A stretch of DNA of 64,000 bases from Cysteiniphilum sp. JM-1 (GTDB taxonomy: Bacteria > Pseudomonadota > Gammaproteobacteria > Francisellales > Francisellaceae), in NCBI RefSeq assembly GCF_008711525.1, contig NZ_VXKS01000004.1, forward strand, positions 62,001 to 126,000. The letters are read 5' to 3'. Shown here in pieces: positions 35,513 through 45,450 of the stretch. Both the position numbers and the translations under genes were made by a program. Within the stretch, counting starts at the first letter, position 1, and every line of letters begins with the position of its first letter. The notes under the pieces are model-generated. The model did no database searches. It was not told where the DNA came from and saw only the letters and a program-made list of their open reading frames with translations.

Positions 35513-35674
35513 TTATTTTTTATCAGGATGATCCCCTTTATTAGCTATATGATTTGGATCATCACTGATCTCTTTGTATTTTCCTTTTTCAATTTTATCA
35601 TCGACATACAGTGTAAAGCGGTAACCAACATACATTGAAATCGCCAGCATAATTATAATTGTGATATACCACAT
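35513..35674 (-). CDS. cydX: CydX-like small subunit of cytochrome bd oxidase, with extended tail
   Basis: The 53-residue frame begins Met-Trp-Tyr, the signature start of CydX/CbdX, followed by one TM helix (ITIIIMLAISMYVGYRF). It lies 18 bp downstream of cydB on the same strand, with AGAGGAA 6 nt before the ATG. CydX stabilises the haem groups of the CydAB complex. E. coli CydX has 37 residues; this one adds a charged C-terminal tail of about 25 residues (KIEKGKYKEISDDPN region). Position and start motif make the assignment likely despite low sequence information. Confidence 0.75.
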   Translation of the reverse strand: MWYITIIIMLAISMYVGYRFTLYVDDKIEKGKYKEISDDPNHIANKGDHPDKK

Positions 35675-35692
35675 AATGGTTCCTCTATTAAC

Positions 35693-36868
35693 TTAGTAGA
35701 ATGTATGATTGTTTTGCTCTAGGTCGCTTTTATCAAGCTTAGACTTACCGCGCCATGCAGCACTAAACCCCCAAAACTTATAAACAACAATCAATACCAT
35801 AAAGGCAAACGTAATATACAGCATGCCCATTAAACTATATTCAGATGCTGATACATTCCAAATCGTTAAACTTTGGCTACCAAAACCGCCTGCGCCTACC
35901 CAGTTAGAAGGGACAACAAATGGAAACAAAGCAAATGCTGCAGAGCATAGAATTGCAGTAATAGCCAAAGCCGAGCACCAATAAGCGATAGTTTCATTTT
36001 TCTCTTTGGTAATGGCAGCGAGTAACAACATCACATAACATAAAACAGGGGCTAACCACATCCACGGATGAAGAGCGTAGTTATGTAGCCATCCACCCGT
36101 AACCACATCGACCTGTGTGTTAAACGCAAGACTTGCTGGCGTGTCCGTGATAATCATCCCAGGGATAACATATGCCAACATAATCAAGCCAATGGTAACA
36201 AGTAGTAAATTAATGAGGATAAACAGATTAGATAGACGGCGAAAACGCAAGCCTAACTCACCTGCCAAGCGACGATTTAAATGTAAGCAAGCATGCATCA
36301 ACACCATGCTTAATGCTAATAGCGCACACAAAATGGCAAAAGGTGATAACACACTAGCAAATGCATTGCCGGCATATACCGATCTTAATAAAAAGTCATC
36401 ATGATAAAACGGTAAACCATGAAATAGCGCGCCAAGCACTAGACCAAAGATAAGCACCGGAATAAAGCTACTGATAAAAAGTCCCCAATCCCAGAATTTA
36501 CGCCAACCATCGCCATCGAGTTTACTGCGATAATCAAACCCAGGTGGACGCAGGAAAAAGGTAAATAGCACTAACAATAATGCCGGATATAATCCTGAGA
36601 AAATCGTGCCATAAACGGCTGGCCAGATACCAAATAAAGCACCACCACCAATAACAATCCACGTTTGATTGCCATCCCACGTAGGGGCGATAGTATTTAA
36701 CGCCAAACGTCTCTCAACATCATTTTCTTTAAAGCCTTTATGCTTAGACATAAAGGGCATCATAATCGTCACTCCAAAGTCGCAACCTGCGGTTGTCGCA
36801 TAAAGGATAAGAACCAGAAGAATAATTGCCCACCAGATAATTTGTAAGGTCATATAATCAAATAACAT
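35693..36868 (-). CDS. cydB: cytochrome bd quinol oxidase subunit II
   Basis: CydB is the second large subunit of the cytochrome bd oxidase in the inner membrane. The 391 residues include WWAIILLVLILYATTAGCDF, ALNTIAPTWDGNQTWIVIGG and PPGFDYRSKLDG, which are CydB signatures, with nine hydrophobic segments. Its ATG shares one base with the cydA stop (TAATG), so the two are translationally coupled. The CydX-like gene follows. Confidence 0.96.
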   Translation of the reverse strand: MLFDYMTLQIIWWAIILLVLILYATTAGCDFGVTIMMPFMSKHKGFKENDVERRLALNTIAPTWDGNQTWIVIGGGALFGIWPAVYGTIFSGLYPALLLVLFTFFLRPPGFDYRSKLDGDGWRKFWDWGLFISSFIPVLIFGLVLGALFHGLPFYHDDFLLRSVYAGNAFASVLSPFAILCALLALSMVLMHACLHLNRRLAGELGLRFRRLSNLFILINLLLVTIGLIMLAYVIPGMIITDTPASLAFNTQVDVVTGGWLHNYALHPWMWLAPVLCYVMLLLAAITKEKNETIAYWCSALAITAILCSAAFALFPFVVPSNWVGAGGFGSQSLTIWNVSASEYSLMGMLYITFAFMVLIVVYKFWGFSAAWRGKSKLDKSDLEQNNHTFY

Positions 36869-38445
36869 TATTGATGCTCCTTATAATCATAATTACCATT
36901 ACCTAAAGACCGTGGTCCCTTGCGAGCAACCTTGAGCATAACAATTAATTCCACAACAAATAGTCCAACATATAGCAATGCAAAAAAAGCAAGGCTCACC
37001 ACAATATTCCACGACGCCAAGGTCGATGCGCCCATACTTGTTGGCAATATACCGTGTACCACCCATGGTTGACGCCCCATTTCAGCGATAATCCAACCTG
37101 CTTCAGCCGCAATATACGGTAATGGAATGGCAAAAACTGCCAACCATAAAAACCAACGATATTTAAGTAATGTGCGACGCAATACATGAACAGCGCCAAA
37201 AACCATAACAAAAAACACCATTGCCCAACAAGCTAGCATCACTCTGAAGCTCCAATACACTGGCCAAACCTCTGGAATAGTATCCTTGACAGCCTTAGCA
37301 ACTTCTGCCGCACTTGCATTATGTGGGTCTTTGGCATGCGCCTGCAATATAAAGGCATAACCAATATTGTCACGATACTTTTTTGTCTCTGGATTTTTCG
37401 GGTCAAAGATATCAAAATCATGCGCAGTTCCTTGACCTGATCTAATTTTTTCCAGAGCTTTTAACGCTACCAATCCATCGTAAATACGATCTTTATTTTC
37501 ACGCATAATAGGCTTAAGCCCTTCAACTGTTGCAGATAAGCTGTGTCCTGCAATTAAGCTCAACATCCATGGAATTTGAATCTCAAAATAATTTTTCTCA
37601 TGCTCCTGTGATGGAAAAGACACAGCAGACCAGGCAGCAGGTGCCTTTTGTGTCTCCCACTGCCCTTCAATTGCTGCCATTTTAGCGGGTTCATATTTAT
37701 CAACGGCAAGACCATTAGCGTCCCCCAAAAAGAAAATAAAAATTGAGGAACATAAACCAAAGCCAAGACCTACCGCAAGCGAACGCATTGCAAATCCAGT
37801 ATTTCTCTTGCGCAACAAATACCATGCGCTAATACCAACAACAAATGCAGCCGATATCAAATATCCAGCGAAAGCAACATGACCAATGCGAATTTGTGCC
37901 AACTCCTGCATATAGATTTGCACAAAGCTCGTTAACTGCATCTGCATTGTCTCAGGATTTAAAAACGTCGCTACCGGATGCTGCATCCAACTATTGGCTA
38001 CTAGGATATTAACAATTGATAAATTTGTACCCAATGCCAAGAAAAAAGTAATCAATAAATGCGTTTTTTTACCCACTTTATTCCATGTAAAGAAAAACAA
38101 ACCAAAAAGTGTGGCTTCCGTCATAAATGCCGTCAGTCCTTCAATGGCTAATATTGTGCCAAAACTTTCACCAACAAAGCGAGAGAAATACGCCCAGTTT
38201 AAGCCAAACTCAAACTCCATGGTAATCCCTGTGACAACGCCCATCGCAAAGTTAATTGCAAAAAGCTTGCCCCAAAATTTGGTCATATCTTTGTATACTT
38301 GTTTACCTGTTTTGACATAGGCCGCCTCCATAATAAATAGTATCCACGACAAACCAAGTGTTAATGGTACAAAGACAAAATGGAATAGAGCTGTAAATGC
38401 AAACTGACCGCGCGATAAATCGACAAATAATTGTGTCATATCCAT
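36868..38445 (-). CDS. cydA: cytochrome bd quinol oxidase subunit I
   Basis: CydA carries the three haems and the quinol site of cytochrome bd, which reduces oxygen to water at low oxygen. The 525 residues match E. coli CydA (522). The N-terminal haem-ligand region is LSRGQFAFTALFHFVFVPL (His22), and GRQPWVVHGILPTSMGAS is the conserved C-terminal segment. The loop between about 250 and 390 has the long-Q-loop length. The ATG at 38445 has GGGAG 9 nt upstream and lines up with the known N-terminus; the frame continues upstream for 20 codons without homology. Confidence 0.96.
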   Translation of the reverse strand: MDMTQLFVDLSRGQFAFTALFHFVFVPLTLGLSWILFIMEAAYVKTGKQVYKDMTKFWGKLFAINFAMGVVTGITMEFEFGLNWAYFSRFVGESFGTILAIEGLTAFMTEATLFGLFFFTWNKVGKKTHLLITFFLALGTNLSIVNILVANSWMQHPVATFLNPETMQMQLTSFVQIYMQELAQIRIGHVAFAGYLISAAFVVGISAWYLLRKRNTGFAMRSLAVGLGFGLCSSIFIFFLGDANGLAVDKYEPAKMAAIEGQWETQKAPAAWSAVSFPSQEHEKNYFEIQIPWMLSLIAGHSLSATVEGLKPIMRENKDRIYDGLVALKALEKIRSGQGTAHDFDIFDPKNPETKKYRDNIGYAFILQAHAKDPHNASAAEVAKAVKDTIPEVWPVYWSFRVMLACWAMVFFVMVFGAVHVLRRTLLKYRWFLWLAVFAIPLPYIAAEAGWIIAEMGRQPWVVHGILPTSMGASTLASWNIVVSLAFFALLYVGLFVVELIVMLKVARKGPRSLGNGNYDYKEHQ

Positions 38446-38467
38446 GCGTGCACACTCCCAATGTGTT

Positions 38468-38481
38468 AATAAAATTTTATT
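38468..38481. promoter_or_regulatory. 14-bp perfect palindrome upstream of cydA
   Basis: AATAAAATTTTATT is its own reverse complement and lies 23 bp before the cydA start. It could be an operator, but AT-rich palindromes arise easily by chance in this genome. No FNR or ArcA consensus was seen. Confidence 0.25.
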
Positions 38482-38616
38482 GCTCGATTGTAGAGATTTA
38501 CCCACCTATTGCAAGTTTAACAGCAGTTTAATTTCTTATGCATTAAATAAAATGAATTTATTGCCATCCATAACAAGCTAAGTTTATATCCTATTAATTC
38601 TAGTGAAATTTTCAGA

Positions 38617-40029
38617 TTACAAGCTGTAGTACATCTGAAACTCAACTGGATGCGGCGTCATATTAAGCTTCTGCACTTCTTCCATTTTCAAATCGATATA
38701 GGCATTAATCATATCATCTGAGAACACGCCACCTGCGGTTAAGAACTCACGATCCTCATCCAAAGCAGCAAGTGCCTCTTCTAGCGAGCCTGCCACTGTT
38801 GGGATATCAACAAGTTCTTCAGGTGGTAAGTCATATAGGTTTTTATCCATTGCTTCACCCGGATGGATTTTATTTTTAATGCCATCGATCCCAGCCATGA
38901 CCATGGCTGAGAACATTAAATAAGGGTTAGCTGTTGGATCACCAAAGCGCACCTCGATGCGACGTGCTTTTTCACTATTAACAAAAGGAATACGTATAGA
39001 TGCTGAGCGGTTGCGTGCTGAATATGCCAAAAGCACTGGCGCTTCAAACCCTGGGACTAAGCGCTTATAGCTATTGGTTGATGGGTTGGCAAATGCATTT
39101 AACGCCTTAGCATGTTTGATAATGCCGCCGATATAGTAAAGCGCTTCTTCTGAAAGCCCAGCATAACCATTGCCTGCAAATAAGTTTTTGCCACCCTTTG
39201 AAAGTGATTGGTGTACATGCATACCTGAGCCATTATCCCCCGGAATCGGTTTTGGCATAAAAGTCGCACTTTTACCAAAGCCGTTAGCCACATTGTGCAC
39301 TACATATTTAAAGACTTGTGTTTGATCGGCTTTATCCACCAAGGTAGAGAACTTAGTGCCAATTTCACACTGACCTGCCGTTGCTACTTCATGATGATGC
39401 ACTTCGACTTCTTGCCCTAATTCTTCCAAAATAGAGCACATCTCTGAGCGAATATCTTGCAATGAATCCACTGGTGGCACAGGGAAATAACCACCTTTAA
39501 CACCAGGTTTATGCCCGTTATTGCGACCGCCATGGAGATCATTAGTGCTCCACGCTGATTCATTACTTCTGATTTTATACTCAGAACCTTCCATATCTGA
39601 CTTATACGTCACATCGTCAAAGATAAAAAACTCAGGCTCTGGACCAAAGAATGCCGTATCAGCAATACCCGTTGATTTGATATAAGTTTCACAACGCTTT
39701 GCGATTGAACGCGGATCACGATCATATGCCTGCATCGTTGCCGGCTCCAAAATATCACAACGGATAATCAATGTCGGCGCTTCAAAAAACGGATCAATCA
39801 ACATACTTGATGCATCTGGCATCAAAATCATATCTGATTCATTAATTCCCTTCCAACCCTCAATAGAAGAACCATCAAACATTTTGCCATCTGTGAAGAA
39901 ATCTTCATCAACAGCGCGCACAGGAATGGTTACATGTTGCTCTTTGCCTTTTGTATCGGTAAATCGAAGATCGACAAATTCGATTCCATATTCACTAACC
40001 ATGGCTTGATAATGTGTAAAGTCAGACAT
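38617..40029 (-). CDS. glnA: glutamine synthetase type I
   Basis: GlnA makes glutamine from glutamate, ammonia and ATP. The 470 residues match type I-beta enzymes. [53 protein letters not shown] and NRSASIRIP are active-site blocks. The adenylylation tyrosine is in [10 protein letters not shown], so regulation by GlnE/GlnB is expected. The ATG at 40029 with AAGGAG 10 nt upstream gives the standard N-terminus ([20 protein letters not shown]); an open stretch upstream is not coding. It is divergent from rppH. Confidence 0.97.
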   Translation of the reverse strand: MSDFTHYQAMVSEYGIEFVDLRFTDTKGKEQHVTIPVRAVDEDFFTDGKMFDGSSIEGWKGINESDMILMPDASSMLIDPFFEAPTLIIRCDILEPATMQAYDRDPRSIAKRCETYIKSTGIADTAFFGPEPEFFIFDDVTYKSDMEGSEYKIRSNESAWSTNDLHGGRNNGHKPGVKGGYFPVPPVDSLQDIRSEMCSILEELGQEVEVHHHEVATAGQCEIGTKFSTLVDKADQTQVFKYVVHNVANGFGKSATFMPKPIPGDNGSGMHVHQSLSKGGKNLFAGNGYAGLSEEALYYIGGIIKHAKALNAFANPSTNSYKRLVPGFEAPVLLAYSARNRSASIRIPFVNSEKARRIEVRFGDPTANPYLMFSAMVMAGIDGIKNKIHPGEAMDKNLYDLPPEELVDIPTVAGSLEEALAALDEDREFLTAGGVFSDDMINAYIDLKMEEVQKLNMTPHPVEFQMYYSL

Positions 40030-40173
40030 ACTAATAACGCTCCTTGAGATTTGGTTGATAGTTTTACCGCGATCTATTCTATCAGAGTTTTTTTGCAAAA
40101 TTTAGCAAGATTTTCAAGGAAAAGTTACCTGCTTTACGGTATGCTAAACAGCAGGATAGTACTAGGTTTGGAA

Positions 40174-40662
40174 ATGATCGTGATAGATCAAGAAGGTTTC
40201 AGAGCAAATGTGGCGATCATTATTATGAATGATCAAAACAAAGTGTTCTGGGGTCGTCGCGTCAACCAAAGTTCATGGCAGTTTCCACAAGGTGGTTTAA
40301 ATTCCGGAGAAACGCCGATTGAAGCAATGTATCGAGAGCTCAAAGAAGAAGTAGGGCTTATGCCTTATGATGTTGAGGTGATTGCTGCAACAAGAACGTG
40401 GTTAAGATATCGACTTCCCAGGTCGCTAATTAGAAGAAATTGCCCATTGTGCATTGGTCAAAAACAAAAATGGTTTTTGTTGCGTTTAAAATCTGCCGAT
40501 AGCGCAATTAATCTCAACGCTAATAAAAAGCCCGAGTTTGATGAATGGCGTTGGGTAAATTACTGGTACCCCGCAGGAAAAGTCGTTGCCTTTAAGCGCC
40601 ATGTTTATCAAAAAGCACTTGAGCATTTTTTCCCTGTGCTTAAAGACTGGTCACGCGAGTAA
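40174..40662 (+). CDS. rppH: RNA pyrophosphohydrolase RppH
   Basis: RppH removes pyrophosphate from the 5' end of mRNA and so starts RNase E-dependent decay. The 162 residues begin [19 protein letters not shown] as in E. coli RppH. The Nudix box [20 protein letters not shown], followed by VGL, is complete. SSWQFPQGG is the conserved block before it. The frame is open further upstream, but homology and an AGG 8 nt before the ATG at 40174 set the start. It is followed 5 bp later by ptsP, the usual rppH-ptsP pair of gammaproteobacteria. Confidence 0.94.
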   Translation: MIVIDQEGFRANVAIIIMNDQNKVFWGRRVNQSSWQFPQGGLNSGETPIEAMYRELKEEVGLMPYDVEVIAATRTWLRYRLPRSLIRRNCPLCIGQKQKWFLLRLKSADSAINLNANKKPEFDEWRWVNYWYPAGKVVAFKRHVYQKALEHFFPVLKDWSRE

Positions 40663-40667
40663 ATATC

Positions 40668-42926
40668 ATGTTATGGCAGCCTTTAGTCAAAATCATTGAG
40701 CTTAAGCATGAGCTTGATGTCGTCTTATCAATGTTTGCTAAAGAAGCATGCAAAGTGCTTAGTGTCGATGCGTGCAGTGTTTTTATTTTGGATGAAACAG
40801 AGCACACCTACACACTAAGCGCGTCAACGCTAGTGCCAACACTGCGATCTGGGATGATCTACATCAGCGCCAAAGATGATCTTTTGGGCAAGGTTGCTTT
40901 ACGTGAAGAAGCACTCATTATTACCGATATGTCTAAAGCTTCAAGCTATAGTGTGCTACAAACGCTTTCACGCAATCGCCTACAATCTTTATTAGCAGCG
41001 CCCGTTGTGCACAAGGGTGAAGTGATCGCTATTATTGCGCTACAACTTAATGATAAAGACAAAATTACTGAAAGCTTGCAAACCGATGTTGCGACGCTAT
41101 GCGCTAACTTGTCACTACCATTAAATCGCGCCATTCATATTGAAGATGTTTCTGAGCAAATTGAAGATAAACCAAAAAGTCCGATGTACTTTGATGGTGT
41201 AAGCGCCAATGATGGGGTACAAAAAGGCATTGCGGTTGCGCGTTATAATATTACTGATATTGAAGAGATTCCTGACAAACCTACGCAATCAGAGGATGAA
41301 GAGCGTTTATTTATTAGTGCGGTAAAGGATGTCAAAGAGTCATTGGAGGAAATGCTAGAGCGCGTCACCCTCCTTGCGGGCAGTGAAGAAGCACAATTAT
41401 TTGAAGCCTATTTGCAAATGATCGATAGCAGTCGTTTTTATGACGCAATTATTGGCTATATCCGTCAGGGCATATGGCTACAAAGCGCGATCAAACGTGT
41501 TGTTATCGAGCAAGCCACACTTTTTGAGCAAATGGATGAGCCTTACTTTGTCGAACGCGCTAGTGATATTCGTGATTTAGGCAAACGCATCTTATTGGCA
41601 CTTGAGAATAAAATATTAAAGAAAAGTCACTACGCTGTTGATACTGTTCTTGTTGCGAGCGAAGTCACCGCATCGATGATTGCCGAAGTGCCTAAAGGGC
41701 GCTTAAAAGCAATTATCTCAGAACACGGCTCCTCTTACTCTCATGCAGCTATTTTAGCTAAAGCCTTGTCTGTGCCTTTTGTTACAAGCATCAAAGCATT
41801 ACCAATTAGCTTCATTGATGGTAAAGAGGTTATTGTTGATGCTTATGTTGGGCGCATATATATCCAACCTGCTAAGGGACTTAAATCAGCATATGAGCGC
41901 TTAATCAAGCATGAGAGTCAAAAAGCCGTTGAATTGCAAGCACTTAAAGACTTGCCAAGTACAACAATTGATGGGCATGAAGTAACACTTAAAGCAAATG
42001 TCGGTTTAATTGCTGATTTGGATCGCGCTTTAAGTCAAGGAGCAGCAGGCATTGGTTTATATCGCTCTGAAATTCCTTTTATGATTCGCGAGCGCTTTCC
42101 CAGTGAGGATGAGCAACGTATTATCTATCAGCAAATTTTATCAACCTTCCCTGATAAACCTGCTGTTTTACGCACCTTAGATGTTGGTGCGGATAAAACA
42201 CTACCCTACTTCTACGAAGAAGAGCAGAATCCGGCACTTGGCTGGCGTGGCATTCGCATGCTACTGGATCAGTCCAACCTTTTTTTAATGCAAATAAGGG
42301 CAATGCTAAAAGCAAGTTTGCATCATAACAATCTGCATATTTTGCTGCCAATGATTACGACCATTGAGGAGATTAAAGAGGCCAAACAGCTTATTCGTCA
42401 AGCCTATAAAGAAGTCGTCGAAGAAGGCTTTGATATCGACAAGCCACGCATTGGCATCATGATTGAGGTTCCATCTGCCGTTGTGCTTGCCGAGCGTTTA
42501 ATCGCTCTTATTGACTTCGTATCCATTGGCTCAAATGACTTAGCACAATACATTTTAGCTGTTGATCGCACCAATGAAAAAGTTGCTAATCTATACAATC
42601 AACTGCATCCGGCGATGATTCGCACACTTTACCACTTGGTCAAAGTAGCCAAAAAATACAACAAAGAAATCTCATTATGTGGTGAGCTTGGCGGCAACCC
42701 AATTGCCACCGCACTTCTTGTCGGCATGGGATTTGACAGCTTAAGCATGAACGCCTCAGCGCTTCTTAAAGTTAAGCAGGTATTACGATCTGTTACTAAG
42801 AAACAATGCCGCAATGTGTTAAAACAAGTGCTAAAACTCGCCACCACTGATGAGGTGCACACTTATTTAGAAAACTTCCTTGTTGAAAATGATTTAGGTG
42901 GTTTGATTCGCGCTGGGATTAATTAA
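40668..42926 (+). CDS. ptsP: phosphoenolpyruvate-protein phosphotransferase PtsP (EI-Ntr)
   Basis: PtsP is enzyme I of the nitrogen PTS: it passes phosphate from PEP to NPr. The 752 residues comprise an N-terminal GAF domain (about 10-165, MFAKEACKVLSVDACSVFIL), the EI swivelling domain with active His in SYSHAAILAK (about 365), and the PEP-binding barrel (GIGLYRSEIPFM, RTLDVGADKTLPYF, SIGSNDLAQYILAVDR, LCGELGG with the catalytic Cys). It forms an operon with rppH. The NPr and EIIA-Ntr partners are not in the window. Confidence 0.96.
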   Translation: MLWQPLVKIIELKHELDVVLSMFAKEACKVLSVDACSVFILDETEHTYTLSASTLVPTLRSGMIYISAKDDLLGKVALREEALIITDMSKASSYSVLQTLSRNRLQSLLAAPVVHKGEVIAIIALQLNDKDKITESLQTDVATLCANLSLPLNRAIHIEDVSEQIEDKPKSPMYFDGVSANDGVQKGIAVARYNITDIEEIPDKPTQSEDEERLFISAVKDVKESLEEMLERVTLLAGSEEAQLFEAYLQMIDSSRFYDAIIGYIRQGIWLQSAIKRVVIEQATLFEQMDEPYFVERASDIRDLGKRILLALENKILKKSHYAVDTVLVASEVTASMIAEVPKGRLKAIISEHGSSYSHAAILAKALSVPFVTSIKALPISFIDGKEVIVDAYVGRIYIQPAKGLKSAYERLIKHESQKAVELQALKDLPSTTIDGHEVTLKANVGLIADLDRALSQGAAGIGLYRSEIPFMIRERFPSEDEQRIIYQQILSTFPDKPAVLRTLDVGADKTLPYFYEEEQNPALGWRGIRMLLDQSNLFLMQIRAMLKASLHHNNLHILLPMITTIEEIKEAKQLIRQAYKEVVEEGFDIDKPRIGIMIEVPSAVVLAERLIALIDFVSIGSNDLAQYILAVDRTNEKVANLYNQLHPAMIRTLYHLVKVAKKYNKEISLCGELGGNPIATALLVGMGFDSLSMNASALLKVKQVLRSVTKKQCRNVLKQVLKLATTDEVHTYLENFLVENDLGGLIRAGIN

Positions 42927-42931
42927 CACCC

Positions 42932-43456
42932 TTAGAAATAATGCACAAACCCAATATCAAATAAATTCATTGTTCCACCGGTTTTTGCCGGAATAATATT
43001 GCGATAGTTTGCGGTTAAAGCAAAATTTTGACTTAACGTATAAGCCACGCCAACACCAATATTTGATGCAAATTCAGTATGCGCCATACTAAGCTTACCT
43101 ACGCCAAAAAGTACATAAGGGGTAAAAAGCGTTTGTGTTGGTAGTGAAAACACTACATCAGCCCGTGTATAGGTACTAAATTTTGTACTTTGCGCAGTGT
43201 CTTCACTCCGCGCGGCAAATAGAATACCACCCGCCTTAATCGAAAAATAAGGACTAAAGCTATAGCCAAAGCTAAGCGTTAATTCTGGTGATGTTTTATA
43301 CCCCGTACCACTATTTGTTAATACACCAACGGCGGGTGCCAAAAAGAAACCGCTACGCGTTGCTTTCCCATCTTCTGCTGACTGACTATTTGCATAGCTA
43401 TAACTTGTAACCGCTAATACACCAGCGAAAATATAGGCAAAACTCTTTGTGTTCAT
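42932..43456 (-). CDS. small outer-membrane beta-barrel protein
   Basis: The 174-residue protein has a signal peptide (MNTKSFAYIFAGVLAVTSYS, cleaved after ANS or nearby) and about 150 residues of alternating beta-strand pattern (LTLSFGYSFSPYFSIKAGGI, TPYVLFGVGKL, GVGVAYTLSQNFALTANYR). It ends His-Tyr-Phe, a barrel-type C-terminus. It resembles the eight-stranded OmpA/OmpX-like fold. The ATG at 43456 starts the signal peptide and has a GGA-rich ribosome-binding site. It converges with ptsP, 5 bp apart. Confidence 0.78.
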   Translation of the reverse strand: MNTKSFAYIFAGVLAVTSYSYANSQSAEDGKATRSGFFLAPAVGVLTNSGTGYKTSPELTLSFGYSFSPYFSIKAGGILFAARSEDTAQSTKFSTYTRADVVFSLPTQTLFTPYVLFGVGKLSMAHTEFASNIGVGVAYTLSQNFALTANYRNIIPAKTGGTMNLFDIGFVHYF

Positions 43457-43596
43457 AACAATCCATCCTTGTATATTAATTTGAAAAACAGGCGCCATTG
43501 TGCATATAAAAATCCATTAAATCAAGCATGAATTGATCACTTGTTCTATATCATTGATCATTAGCGCCTTTTAACTCTTATTAAATCATAAGCGCC

Positions 43597-43625
43597 TATA
43601 CACAATACATCGGCTAAAGTATAAT
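43597..43625 (+). promoter_or_regulatory. promoter of rlmI-like gene
   Basis: TATACA (43597-43602), a 17-bp spacer and a perfect TATAAT (43620-43625) lie 30 bp before the ATG at 43656. Confidence 0.55.
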
Positions 43626-43655
43626 TCCGGCACATTCATCCAAAATGCTCCTAGC

Positions 43656-44837
43656 ATGAATATTCCAACAATAAGTCTTAACAGCAAAATCAAAAACTTC
43701 CATACTCGACAAATTTTCTATAGTAATGAGGTCAATCATCTAACTCCTGAGTTGCTTAACCCGCATGGCGCAGCTTTGGTTGAACAGCAAGGCAGACTAG
43801 CTCTATATAGCAAACATCAACTTGCAGCAATTAGAATGACACGCATTAACATGGAATCGATTAATAACCACGATATTGAATATGCGCTACGACAATTCCT
43901 AGCACAACTGCAGCATGATAAACAGCAACTTTATTTTGTTCAACAAGGAGAGGCCTTTCGCTTATGCCATGGCGATCATGATGGACTCCCTGGGATTACC
44001 ATTGATTGCTATAACTCAGCTACCGTTGTCCAATCAAGCTCAGCTGCATCTGATTTACTCATGCCCTACGTTATTCAAGCATTGATAGCCCTCATGCCTG
44101 ACACAGCTATTTTTGAACGAAGCACAGGGCAAATACGGGAGATCGAAAAACTAGGCAGTATTACTCAATGGCAATATTTATCTGGTGAATCAACTCAAAC
44201 TACTCTGTTTGCTGGCAAGCGCATTATGTTTGATCTGATCAACGGTCAAAAAACCGGGCTTTTTCTCGACCAACGCCTAAACCTTATCGCACTACGCAAC
44301 TATCTTCACAAAGGGATGACCAGCATGCTAGATATTTGCAGCTACATGGGCGCATGGAGTGTTGCCGCTGCAGATTTCATTGACCATTTTACGCTTATCG
44401 ACCAAAGTAAAGCCGCCCTAGCTATGGCAAAAACCAATATTGAACAAAATCATCAAAACACAAGTAGCAGAGACATTGAGCTTGAGCATGGTGACATGTT
44501 TGAAACACTCAAAAAATTAAAAGCCGAGCAACAATACTTTGATGTCGTTGTAGCAGACCCGCCTGCTTTTGCTAAATCAAAAAAACATATTCCAGAAGCA
44601 AAACGTGCCTATCAACGCTTATTTAAATTAGCACTTTCGTGCCTGAATAAAGGCGGATTATTCATCGCTTGTAGTTGTAGTCGCCACATCGATGAGGCAA
44701 CTTTCTTTGAGATACTTCAATCGCTTTCTTATGACTTGGTTTTGTTACACAAAGGGTACTCATCACCCTGCCACACACAGTCCATTCATGTCGATTATCA
44801 CGATTATTTAAAATGCTATATTTTTAAGCTACGCTAA
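43656..44837 (+). CDS. rlmI: RlmI-type 23S rRNA (cytosine-C5) methyltransferase
   Basis: The 393-residue SAM-dependent methyltransferase has an N-terminal PUA-like domain (about 5-80), a linker domain with GDHDGLPGITIDCYN, then the Rossmann domain. Motifs are NGQKTGLFLDQRLN, MLDICSYMGAWSVAAA (SAM site), VVADPPAFAKSK, and the cysteine motif ACSCSRHID. These fit RlmI (m5C1962 of 23S rRNA) and its close paralogue group. The N-terminus is more divergent than the C-terminus, so the exact target base is inferred. Confidence 0.85.
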   Translation: MNIPTISLNSKIKNFHTRQIFYSNEVNHLTPELLNPHGAALVEQQGRLALYSKHQLAAIRMTRINMESINNHDIEYALRQFLAQLQHDKQQLYFVQQGEAFRLCHGDHDGLPGITIDCYNSATVVQSSSAASDLLMPYVIQALIALMPDTAIFERSTGQIREIEKLGSITQWQYLSGESTQTTLFAGKRIMFDLINGQKTGLFLDQRLNLIALRNYLHKGMTSMLDICSYMGAWSVAAADFIDHFTLIDQSKAALAMAKTNIEQNHQNTSSRDIELEHGDMFETLKKLKAEQQYFDVVVADPPAFAKSKKHIPEAKRAYQRLFKLALSCLNKGGLFIACSCSRHIDEATFFEILQSLSYDLVLLHKGYSSPCHTQSIHVDYHDYLKCYIFKLR

Positions 44838-44855
44838 CGCTGCTTATTATTTCTA

Positions 44856-45392
44856 TTATTTTTTCTCGGCAGATGCGCCTTGTTTTTTCATCTGTGCTAC
44901 GACTTGATCAGTCACATCGACTTTCAAATCAGGTGCGGCATATGCCACTGCTTGCGAGCTTAGGATTAGACTGTACTTACCTTCTTTGGCAACAGATTCG
45001 ACAGCGGTATTAAAGCTTGCTTGGAAATCCTGAGCAATTTTTTGCTCTTGCTGCATCTCGCTTTGCTTAAATGCCGTCGCTTGTTGCTTAAAGCTATTCT
45101 GTTCATCAGTTAATGCTTTTTGCTGCTTATCCAGATCAGATTTTGTCAGCGTTGGCGCATTGGTTTGTAAGGTTTGCATCTTTTCTAGCAAGCCTTGTTG
45201 CTGCTTTTGTAGCTCATCTGCTTTGGGCTGTAATTTTGTTTGTAATGCCTGAATGCTCTGTTCACCTTGCGGCACGGATTGATAAATCTCAACTGGATTA
45301 ACCAAGCCTATTTTTAAGCTACTCGCATCTGCGGCAAAAGCAGCACTCGTGACCGCCATTGATGCCAAACTAATCATTGCTAATTTTTTCAT
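44856..45392 (-). CDS. skp: OmpH/Skp-family periplasmic chaperone
   Basis: Skp holds unfolded outer-membrane proteins between the Sec translocon and BamA. The 178 residues have a signal peptide (KKLAMISLASMAVTSAAFA, then AD), a short beta core (LKIGLVNPVEIYQSVPQGE) and a long Gln/Lys-rich coiled coil (about 50-130), as in the trimeric 'jellyfish' fold. It directly follows bamA with a 58-bp gap, the usual order. Confidence 0.93.
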   Translation of the reverse strand: MKKLAMISLASMAVTSAAFAADASSLKIGLVNPVEIYQSVPQGEQSIQALQTKLQPKADELQKQQQGLLEKMQTLQTNAPTLTKSDLDKQQKALTDEQNSFKQQATAFKQSEMQQEQKIAQDFQASFNTAVESVAKEGKYSLILSSQAVAYAAPDLKVDVTDQVVAQMKKQGASAEKK

Positions 45393-45450
45393 ATTTACTC
45401 CTTAGATTTAACTAAATTTGAAATCTTATAATACTTTTCAACCCAAAAGA

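Noticed and set aside
42932-43498. Earlier start (43498) for the small barrel protein
   Set aside because: It would add 14 residues before a complete signal peptide; the ATG at 43456 fits both signal peptide and ribosome-binding site.
43533-43563. Two TGATCA palindromes about 20 bp apart upstream of the rlmI-like gene
   Set aside because: Six-base palindromes are expected by chance; no regulator site of this form is recognised.
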